This document shows positions 1 to 5,948 of a stretch of DNA of 9,129 nucleotides, piece after piece. The stretch covers positions 1 through 9,129 of the forward strand of contig JBILMS010000095.1 of the NCBI GenBank assembly GCA_044375415.1, in the 5' to 3' direction. Both the position numbers and the translations under genes were made by a program. This DNA comes from JAWXBG01 sp044375415 (GTDB lineage Bacteria; Bacteroidota; Bacteroidia; Flavobacteriales_D; Sanyastnellaceae). The first letter of the stretch is position 1, and each line of letters starts with the position of its first letter. A model generated the notes under the pieces. That model was given only the letters and a program-made list of their open reading frames with translations, was not told where the DNA came from and searched no databases.

Positions 1-908
1 CTGCGCCTTGCTCGGGTCATAAAATCGTTTGTGACCTTTCGGACAACATTGTCATTCAAGGCACGTATTTAGGTCAAGTTGACGTAGATCCCGGAGCAGG
101 CACTTACACCCTGAACTCAGGTAATAGCGCCAATCTTTTTATTTCTACACTCGATACAAATGGAGAGTTTGAATGGGCTCAAGGACTTCACAGCACGGGA
201 TCGAATTTGATAACAGGAGGTCTCGCTGTGAGTGCTTTTGGTAAAGTGTATTTCTCTTTTTATTCTGAAGGCGATACATATCTTGACAGTCGCAATTGTT
301 CAAACTTAGTTCGCACCGATAATTCCGTAGGAATCATCGCCTCGTATGATGCTTCGGGGAATTTCTTAAACCACATCGCAATAGAGGGTGACATCGACAG
401 CCAGGCCGGGTTCTTGAATGCCGGACTTGATTCATCAGAAAATCTATATGTTTCAGGGATGTTCATCGGTACTGTTGACTTGAATCCCGGACCTTGTTAT
501 GACCCGATTGATTATGGATTTGAGACAGGAGGATTTAGCTTGACCAAAATAAACTATTCTGGAGAAAATTGCCAGTTGCTCCATTCCGGGTGCACTGATT
601 TTACCGCTTGTAATTATAATGCATACGCACAATGCGACAACGGTAAATGTATATACATCATAGCCGGTTGCTCAAATCCTGAAGCATGCAATTACGAGCC
701 GGAGGTATATTGCAGCGACGACTCGACGTGTGTTTTTCCGGGTTGTACATATCCCGGCGCCTGCAACTACAACTCAGATGCCGGTTGCGATGATGGCACG
801 TGTGATTTCCATTCATGCGCTTGCACCGGGGACTTCAATAATGATGGATTTGTGGGAATAAGTGACCTTCTTCAGTTTGTAGGTGTCTATGGAACTGTTT
901 GCGACTAA
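1..908 (+). CDS. Secreted beta-propeller-like protein with cysteine-rich repeats and a terminal dockerin-like motif (5' end missing)
   Basis: The reading frame is open from base 3 to the TAA at 906-908, giving 301 visible residues with no start codon of its own, so the gene begins upstream of the window. The TTG at 207 is an internal codon. Residues about 10-190 hold three degenerate repeats of about 66 residues, with cores such as GTYLGQVDVDPG (20-31) and GMFIGTVDLNPG (152-163). They resemble the SBBP-type beta-propeller repeats of Bacteroidota surface proteins. Next come three four-cysteine repeats (residues 196-216, 222-243 and 247-267), then a C-terminal segment (274-301) with one dockerin-type calcium loop, D-F-N-N-D-G-F-V-G-I-S-D, ending in VCD. 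The many cysteines imply an extracellular, disulfide-bonded protein. I see no classical type IX sorting domain after the dockerin-like segment. Substrate or partner is unknown. It is a single gene closed off by the terminator at 941-970. Confidence 0.85.
   Translation, partial: APCSGHKIVCDLSDNIVIQGTYLGQVDVDPGAGTYTLNSGNSANLFISTLDTNGEFEWAQGLHSTGSNLITGGLAVSAFGKVYFSFYSEGDTYLDSRNCSNLVRTDNSVGIIASYDASGNFLNHIAIEGDIDSQAGFLNAGLDSSENLYVSGMFIGTVDLNPGPCYDPIDYGFETGGFSLTKINYSGENCQLLHSGCTDFTACNYNAYAQCDNGKCIYIIAGCSNPEACNYEPEVYCSDDSTCVFPGCTYPGACNYNSDAGCDDGTCDFHSCACTGDFNNDGFVGISDLLQFVGVYGTVCD
588..803 (+). repeat. Three tandem four-cysteine protein repeats (GCT..ACNYN type)
   Basis: Three in-frame repeats of 21-22 codons lie at 588-650, 666-731 and 741-803. 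Each follows the pattern G-C-x5-A-C-N-Y-x5-C and ends with an acidic turn and a fourth cysteine (endings CDNGKC, CSDDSTC, CDDGTC). Linkers are 5 and 3 residues. The invariant ACNY and the cysteine spacing are seen directly. Repeats of this type are common in secreted proteins of flavobacteria and relatives, usually in tandem near the C terminus, and their role is not established. The acidic turn could bind a divalent cation, which is inference. Confidence 0.85.
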
Positions 909-940
909 ACCTTAACCAAATATCAATTCTATCGTCGTAG

Positions 941-970
941 CCGCCCCTATTGTGGGGCGGTTGCCCTTTT
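941..970 (+). terminator. Intrinsic terminator after the secreted cysteine-rich protein gene
   Basis: A perfect 7-bp GC stem, CCGCCCC (941-947) with GGGGCGG (954-960), encloses a 6-base loop and is followed by TTGCCCTTTT. The T-run is interrupted by GCCC, so termination may be incomplete. It begins 32 bases after the stop at 908 and separates that gene from the polysaccharide block. Confidence 0.75.
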
Positions 971-993
971 ATATGTCCGCCTTCCTACCTTTA
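961..993 (+). promoter_or_regulatory. Bacteroidota-type promoter for the flippase gene
   Basis: TACCTTTA at 986-993 matches the Bacteroidota -7 consensus TAnnTTTG except for the last base. A TTG at 961-963 lies 22 bases upstream, close to the usual -33 spacing. Only four bases separate the -7 box from the ATG at 998, so transcription would start at or almost at the start codon. The -33 box abuts the 3' arm of the preceding terminator. Confidence 0.5.
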
Positions 994-997
994 CCCC

Positions 998-2449
998 ATG
1001 AAGCGATTCTTTGTGACGAATCTTTTACTGCTCGTGGGTCTCAACCTTTTGGTGAAACCTTTCTACCTGCTGGTAATCGAGTCTAAAGTGCAAGAAAGCG
1101 TCGGTGCCGAGGTGTTTGGAAACTACTTCGCTCTGGTTAATCTTAGTTTCATCCTGAATATTCTGCTCGACCTGGGCATCACCAATCTCACAACGCGTGA
1201 AGTAGCGCGAACCGGAAAAGGAAATCTCAAACCTCTTCTACTGCTTAAGCTAAAACTCGCTCCCGTGTATGGCGCTGCTGTGGCGGCTTGTGCACTACTC
1301 TTAGGTTATTCTAGCGATCAATGGACTATCATTTTCTGGTTAATTCTCAACCAATTTCTAGCTTCCCTAATCCTTTTTATGAGGGCTTATTTAGCGGGTT
1401 TGCATCTTTTTAAATCAGATAGCATCGTTTCGGTTTTAGACCGAATTTTAATGATACTTATTATTGTAAGTCTGCTATTCTCTACTTCTTCATTCGAAAT
1501 AATGTGGTTCGTATGGGCTCAAACTATTTCCTATTTAATCACCGCTATCATCTGCCTTGTTCTAGTATTCAAGAAAAAATCTGAATTTAAAAACGATCTT
1601 GAAATTCACGAAAAAACAGTTTTGAAAGAAAGCGCTCCGTACGCCATTATGTTTCTCATTTCAATGATCGTTTATCGCGCAGATAGCGTTATGCTCGAGC
1701 GGATGCTGCCCAACGGTGCTTACGAAAACGGTGTGTATGCCATGGGTTTCCGGATTTTTGAAGCATTTAATATGATCGCATACCTATTCGGGGTCTTGCT
1801 CATTCCCATATTTTCTCGATTGATCGCCAAGAATGAATCGGTAGGACCTATCGTAAAAATCGGCTTTCGTTTTATGTTGGGCGCCACCGGAATTTTTGTT
1901 GCCACCTGCTGGTTCAACTCCGTACAAATTATGGACTTGATTTATGAAAACCCCGATAATCAGGCAGCACCAGTTCTCAACTTCCTGTCTATCGGTTGTG
2001 CCGCGTTTTCTATGCAGTACATTTTCGGAAGTCTGTTGACGGCCAACGGAAATATTAAACTGCTCATATATATCGTATCGGCCGGTGCTATTCTGAACAT
2101 AGCCCTTAATACATTTTTTATTCCACTTTGGGGTGCCCAAGGGTGCGCAATAGCCAATGCCATTACTCAAACCCTGGTCGTTTCTTTGCAAGTGGCCTAC
2201 GTTTTCCGCATTTTCCACTTCCGGTTTGACAAAATACTAGCATGGAAATCATTTGTTTTCATTATGCTGGCCTTATTTGTAGCCTGGCTTTCCTCTTCTT
2301 TTTTCTGGCTCAATGCAATATTCGATCTAGGAATTACGATTAATCTGCTGATTTCCGTAGCCTTAATCAGCCTCACAGCCCTCATCAGCGGATTATTCGA
2401 TTTCAGGCAATTACCTGAGTTATTGCGCTTGAGGGAAAAGTCTGAATAG
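998..2449 (+). CDS. wzx: Wzx-type polysaccharide flippase (MOP/RfbX family)
   Basis: The 483-residue product is almost entirely hydrophobic, with an estimated 12-14 membrane helices. The N-terminal region carries the family pattern VFGNYFALVN...LDLGITNLTTREVAR (about residues 39-70), the middle has YRADSVMLERM, and the C-terminal half has NIALNTFFIPLWGAQGCA. All are typical of polysaccharide biosynthesis flippases of the MOP superfamily, which move undecaprenyl-diphosphate-linked repeat units from the cytoplasmic to the periplasmic face of the inner membrane. Length fits the family. The frame also opens at a TTG at 950, but that codon lies inside the terminator loop. The ATG at 998, four bases after a -7 motif and followed by a basic residue and a first helix, is the likely start. 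The following wzz and wzy-type genes support the role. The sugar repeat unit cannot be told from the sequence. Confidence 0.85.
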   Translation: MKRFFVTNLLLLVGLNLLVKPFYLLVIESKVQESVGAEVFGNYFALVNLSFILNILLDLGITNLTTREVARTGKGNLKPLLLLKLKLAPVYGAAVAACALLLGYSSDQWTIIFWLILNQFLASLILFMRAYLAGLHLFKSDSIVSVLDRILMILIIVSLLFSTSSFEIMWFVWAQTISYLITAIICLVLVFKKKSEFKNDLEIHEKTVLKESAPYAIMFLISMIVYRADSVMLERMLPNGAYENGVYAMGFRIFEAFNMIAYLFGVLLIPIFSRLIAKNESVGPIVKIGFRFMLGATGIFVATCWFNSVQIMDLIYENPDNQAAPVLNFLSIGCAAFSMQYIFGSLLTANGNIKLLIYIVSAGAILNIALNTFFIPLWGAQGCAIANAITQTLVVSLQVAYVFRIFHFRFDKILAWKSFVFIMLALFVAWLSSSFFWLNAIFDLGITINLLISVALISLTALISGLFDFRQLPELLRLREKSE

Positions 2450-2501
2450 CCCGCGGAATCTACATTTCAGAACCAACTTAGGGTTCTTAAAATTTGAGTT
2501 C

Positions 2502-2509
2502 TACATTTG
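2502..2509 (+). promoter_or_regulatory. Bacteroidota -7 promoter element before wzz
   Basis: TACATTTG is an exact match to TAnnTTTG and sits 18 bases before the ATG at 2528, in the 78-base gap after the flippase stop. I do not see a good -33 TTG at the right distance. It may give wzz and the polymerase gene their own transcript in addition to read-through from the flippase gene. A TTG at 2507 that would extend the reading frame overlaps this element and is not a credible start. Confidence 0.5.
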
Positions 2510-2527
2510 CCACTCTTTAACCGCAAC

Positions 2528-3544
2528 ATGAATAACGATTCCAAAGCCTTTTCCATTGATTCTTCTAATCTACTGGTGCTCTTCTATAAGTGGCGAAAAC
2601 CACTGATCATCATCTCGGCTGCCGCAGCCATCGTGGCTGCAGTCGTTTCTCTGATGATCAAAGAGAAGTACAAAAGTTCAACCATACTTTTTGCTGTGCA
2701 GCAACACAGTTTTGGTGACCAACTTTTGGAAGAAACCAAACTGGAAGACTTTCTTGCCTATGGCGAAGAAGAAGATGCGGAACGTCTGCTCCAGATGCTC
2801 AACTCAGATCGTATTCGCGACAGGATTATAGAATCCAACGATCTCTGGAGTGTATATGATATCAAACGCGACGACAAGGGTGCCAAAACCCTTATGGCAC
2901 GGGAATACAACGATAATGTAACAGCCAAACTCACGAAATTTGGATCTATAGAAGTAGCAGTTTTGGACTATGATCCGGATCGCGCTGCCAAGATGGCCAA
3001 CGAAATTGCGATGTGGTCGGATACCCTTAGCAATCAGATGAGGAAAGAACGTGCCAATCAAGCTTTGCTCTTTGCTCAGCAATCTCTCTTTCGACTTGAA
3101 GAAGAAATTAGATTGCTCGAAGATTCTATGCGTGTGCTCAGGCAAATGGGTGTCTATGATTACGAAGAACAAATTACTACCCTCTCAGAAATGTACGGAA
3201 CGGCCATCTCCAATGGTCACCCCGATAGAGCGCAAACGATCAAAGATCAAATGGACTTTTTGTCTCAATATGGAACGCTCTACAATAAACTTGAGTTAAA
3301 CATTTTTGCAGGACACGATCAAAGAGAAATTTTAAAAAAGCGCTGCGATAATATCGGCATCGACGTAGTGGCAGATCTCGATTCGAAATACGTTTCCGAT
3401 TCCGCTGTTCCTGCCGATAAAAAGGCGTATCCCATTCGATGGCTCATTGTAGTAATGAGTACCGCAGCCGCATTTGTATTCGCATTTATTGTACTGCTTA
3501 TCATCGATAGTTTGAAAAAACTAAAAAGCGAGGGTAAAATCTAA
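2528..3544 (+). CDS. wzz: Wzz-type polysaccharide chain-length determinant (polysaccharide co-polymerase)
   Basis: The 338-residue protein has the classic co-polymerase layout: a short cytoplasmic N terminus, membrane helix 1 at about residues 25-44, a large periplasmic domain, and membrane helix 2 at about 304-326. It then ends in a short basic tail (SLKKLKSEGKI). The stretch YDPDRAAKMANEI (148-160) matches a conserved Wzz segment, and residues about 170-205 are charged and predicted alpha-helical or coiled-coil. Such proteins oligomerise in the inner membrane and set the length of chains made by Wzy. No Walker motifs or C-terminal tyrosine cluster follow helix 2, so it is not a fused BY-kinase. 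The ATG at 2528 was chosen because the upstream TTG lies within the promoter motif. It is followed after 5 bases by the polymerase gene, so the two are very likely co-transcribed. The family call is firm; the polymer it regulates is unknown. Confidence 0.85.
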   Translation: MNNDSKAFSIDSSNLLVLFYKWRKPLIIISAAAAIVAAVVSLMIKEKYKSSTILFAVQQHSFGDQLLEETKLEDFLAYGEEEDAERLLQMLNSDRIRDRIIESNDLWSVYDIKRDDKGAKTLMAREYNDNVTAKLTKFGSIEVAVLDYDPDRAAKMANEIAMWSDTLSNQMRKERANQALLFAQQSLFRLEEEIRLLEDSMRVLRQMGVYDYEEQITTLSEMYGTAISNGHPDRAQTIKDQMDFLSQYGTLYNKLELNIFAGHDQREILKKRCDNIGIDVVADLDSKYVSDSAVPADKKAYPIRWLIVVMSTAAAFVFAFIVLLIIDSLKKLKSEGKI

Positions 3545-3549
3545 GCGGC

Positions 3550-4983
3550 ATGCTCCGTCTGGATATTTCAACGAAATTGCTCTATTGGCTTTCGGGATTT
3601 TACATCCTGCTCACAGCCCTTTCGCTTTATTTCGAATTCTACTACATCACACTTTTGCCCGCTGCTCTTGCTGTGTTATGGATGGCATTTTTTAAGCTGG
3701 AGTATATCATTTGGATTGTAGTCGCCTTCACTCCGCTATCCATAAATATGGAGGAGCTCGATATAGGGGGAGTGGGGATGTACTTACCCACAGAGCCCTT
3801 GTTATTCGGTGTTTTACTCGTTTTTATTTTTAAATTAATTTCGGGTAATAGCATAGACTCTAAAATATTTAAGCATCCTATTTCCTACATACTTTATGCC
3901 TACCTCGGATGGATGGCTTTTACATGTATTACGAGCGAACATCCGCTGATATCTATCAAGTATGTGTTAACTCGAATGTGGTTTATCGCTTCCTTTTATT
4001 TTATAGCCATTCATATTTTTTCAAAGTTTCAGCACATTCGACTTTACTATTTACTCTACCTCTTTCCGCTTTTCGGAGTTATCGTTTATACGATCGTTCG
4101 ACATAGTCAATATGGTTTCGACAAAGAATCGTCGCACTGGGTAATGGAACCTCTGTTTAAAGATCACACGAGTTATGGTGCCGTACTTGCCATGTATTTT
4201 CCCATATTAATAGGGCTCTTGATGTCGCGAAAAATGCAGCTCGTATTGCGGGTTCTCCTCTCTATCGGTTTTATCATTCTTACGGCCGGGCTTATACTTT
4301 CTTATACTCGAGCAGCTTGGCTCTCTGTTATTGGCGCTGCGGTGGTGTTGGTGGCAATGATGTTTCGCATAAAATTCAGGACGCTGTTTTTATCCGCTTT
4401 AGTTGTCGGTTCATTTTTATATGTGGCCATGGACGATATTCAAGTGGCACTTGAGCGCAACAAACAAGAGAGCAGCGACAAACTTGAAGAACACGTAGGT
4501 TCTATAAGTAATGTTAGCAGTGATGCCTCCAACCTCGAGCGACTGAATCGATGGAATTGTGCCTTAGAAATGTGGAAAGAAAGACCTGTTTTTGGATGGG
4601 GTCCCGGTGTGTATCAATTTGAATATGCACCCTTTCAGCGTTCATCCGATAGAACCATTATCAGCACTAATGAAGGCGATGGCGGTAATGCACATAGCGA
4701 ATATCTAGGACCACTCTGCGAGCAAGGTGTGCTGGGTATGGCATTCGTAATCCTTTTAATTCTCGCTGTTTGTAATCTTGGTTTTCGTTTGTTTTTTACG
4801 ATAAAAGATTTCGAAATAAGATTGGTATTTACTTCCGCTTTTTTAGGGCTACTCACTTATTTTATTCATGGGGTCTTAAATAATTATCTCGATACCGACA
4901 AAGCTTCCATTCCGTTTTGGGGATTTATCGCTGTACTGGTAGCGGTGGATTTGTATCATAAAAAAGAGATTTCAAAGGTGTAA
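3550..4983 (+). CDS. O-antigen polymerase/ligase family protein (Wzy_C type)
   Basis: The 477-residue protein has about 10-12 membrane helices and one large periplasmic loop at about residues 295-395. SYTRAAWL (251-258), at the end of a membrane helix, is the conserved motif of the O-antigen polymerase/ligase superfamily. The loop has the expected signatures: RLNRW (331-335), the P..G.G.G segment around 346-353 (RPVFGWGPGVY) and NAHSEYL (380-386) before a Gly-rich turn (EQGVLGM). DHTSYGA (205-211) is also typical. The protein joins polysaccharide repeat units, or transfers finished chains, on the periplasmic side of the inner membrane. Polymerases (Wzy) and ligases (WaaL) share this fold. Wzx and Wzz next door favour Wzy, but ligase cannot be excluded. 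The ATG at 3550 is 5 bases after the wzz stop. Confidence 0.82.
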   Translation: MLRLDISTKLLYWLSGFYILLTALSLYFEFYYITLLPAALAVLWMAFFKLEYIIWIVVAFTPLSINMEELDIGGVGMYLPTEPLLFGVLLVFIFKLISGNSIDSKIFKHPISYILYAYLGWMAFTCITSEHPLISIKYVLTRMWFIASFYFIAIHIFSKFQHIRLYYLLYLFPLFGVIVYTIVRHSQYGFDKESSHWVMEPLFKDHTSYGAVLAMYFPILIGLLMSRKMQLVLRVLLSIGFIILTAGLILSYTRAAWLSVIGAAVVLVAMMFRIKFRTLFLSALVVGSFLYVAMDDIQVALERNKQESSDKLEEHVGSISNVSSDASNLERLNRWNCALEMWKERPVFGWGPGVYQFEYAPFQRSSDRTIISTNEGDGGNAHSEYLGPLCEQGVLGMAFVILLILAVCNLGFRLFFTIKDFEIRLVFTSAFLGLLTYFIHGVLNNYLDTDKASIPFWGFIAVLVAVDLYHKKEISKV

Positions 4984-5111
4984 ATTGATTTTAAATGTTC
5001 TAGTTCATGTTTTTCAAAACCCACCGTATTCGCGCCTAAGATTGAGTTAGGTCATTGATAAGATTAGATCAAATCCCGCGTCATTCTCGCAAAGTCCTGA
5101 TTCATTTTCCC

Positions 5112-5119
5112 TATCTTTC
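5112..5119 (+). promoter_or_regulatory. Probable -7 promoter element before the outer-membrane barrel pair
   Basis: TATCTTTC matches TAnnTTTG in all but the last base and lies 16 bases before the proposed GTG start at 5136. It sits in the 152-base gap after the polymerase gene, which suggests the barrel pair has its own promoter. I see no convincing -33 TTG, so confidence is modest. Confidence 0.4.
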
Positions 5120-5135
5120 CCCCAAATTCCTTCCT

Positions 5136-5948
5136 GTGCTGAAACGACTCCTTTTTTTTGTGCTGCTTTTGCTTGTAGATGTTTGTGTAATGGCCCAGTC
5201 TACCGTTGGTGCTTTTGCAGAAGCTCGGGGCGGTGCAGCTCTTCTTAGCAATGATGCTTGGGCTGCTTTCAATAACCAGGGTGCTCTTGCTTTTAACGAA
5301 CAATTTTCTGCCGGAATCTGGTATCGCAATCGATTTATGACAGAAGGTCTTGCAGATCAAGCTATAGTGGCTGTTATTCCCGTCGGACCGGGTGCTTTTG
5401 GAGTAACAGGGCAGGCTTTTGGAAATAGCCTTTTCCGACGAGCTAATGCCGGACTTGCTTATGGTATGCGCATCTCCGAAAAATTTGGCGTCGGTATTCG
5501 ACTTGGTTATCAAAGCATTCGCATTGCCGAAGGTTATGGCAGCGATGCCGGTCTGATCGTTGAAGGTGGTTTTGCATACAACATGAATAAAAACTTATCC
5601 ATTGGCGTTCAATTGCAAAATGTAAATCGCGATCAAATTAGTTCTGAACCCGAACAACGGATGCCTTCGGTTTTAAAAGGTGGATTGAACTACAAATTCT
5701 CCGAAAAAGTTCAACTGGCTTCCGAAGTTTGGAAAGCAGAGGATCAAGAATTACGTGTGCGAGTGGGTCTCGAGTATCGTCCACTCGACAACTTTTTTCT
5801 GGCCATGGGTATTCACACCGGACCCTCGCAAATGTCTTTCGGATTCGCATACCTAGTCGGCGACTTCCGTTTTGATGTTTCTTCAAGTTATCATCAGATT
5901 TTAGGATTTACTCCTCAAATCGGAATCAATTATTCAGCGAAAAAATAA
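5136..5948 (+). CDS. Small outer-membrane beta-barrel protein, PorV/PorQ-like
   Basis: With a GTG start at 5136 the product is 270 residues. Its signal peptide runs KRLLFFVLLLLVDVCVMA, with cleavage most likely after Ala20 before Gln, a usual Bacteroidota arrangement. The frame is open further upstream to a TTG at 5055, but that extension would put about 27 non-signal residues ahead of the signal peptide, so it is rejected. The mature N terminus carries EARGGAALLSNDAWAAFNN (29-47), the alanine/glycine-rich segment with a conserved S-N-D-x-W-x-x-F-N-N core seen in PorV, PorQ and related FadL-like barrels. Alternating hydrophobic strands separated by short turns follow, ending in IGINYSAKK. PorV and PorQ are type IX secretion components, but this copy is shorter than PorV and cannot be assigned to either. 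A generic outer-membrane barrel of unknown cargo is the safe call. Its stop abuts the ATG of the next gene. Confidence 0.65.
   Translation: MLKRLLFFVLLLLVDVCVMAQSTVGAFAEARGGAALLSNDAWAAFNNQGALAFNEQFSAGIWYRNRFMTEGLADQAIVAVIPVGPGAFGVTGQAFGNSLFRRANAGLAYGMRISEKFGVGIRLGYQSIRIAEGYGSDAGLIVEGGFAYNMNKNLSIGVQLQNVNRDQISSEPEQRMPSVLKGGLNYKFSEKVQLASEVWKAEDQELRVRVGLEYRPLDNFFLAMGIHTGPSQMSFGFAYLVGDFRFDVSSSYHQILGFTPQIGINYSAKK

Noticed and set aside
950..997. TTG-initiated extension of the flippase
   Set aside because: The TTG lies in the loop of the terminator hairpin and the extra 16 residues are cysteine/proline-rich and unlike a flippase N terminus; the ATG at 998 is preferred.
1784..2218. A 144-codon open frame on the minus strand opposite the flippase gene
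   Set aside because: It lies wholly within a well-supported membrane-protein gene, has no recognisable domain and no promoter or plausible neighbour; it is an antisense shadow.
5035..5072. Short inverted repeats CCTAA/TTAGG (5035-5051) and TTGAT/ATCAA (5055-5072) in the gap after the polymerase gene
   Set aside because: Stems are only 5 bp and A/T-rich with no T-run; they could be chance and do not resemble a terminator or known operator.
5136..5948. Assignment of the small barrel as PorV or PorQ of the type IX secretion system
   Set aside because: The N-terminal motif is shared by a wider FadL-like group, the protein is short for PorV, and no other type IX component lies nearby, so only the broad family is claimed.
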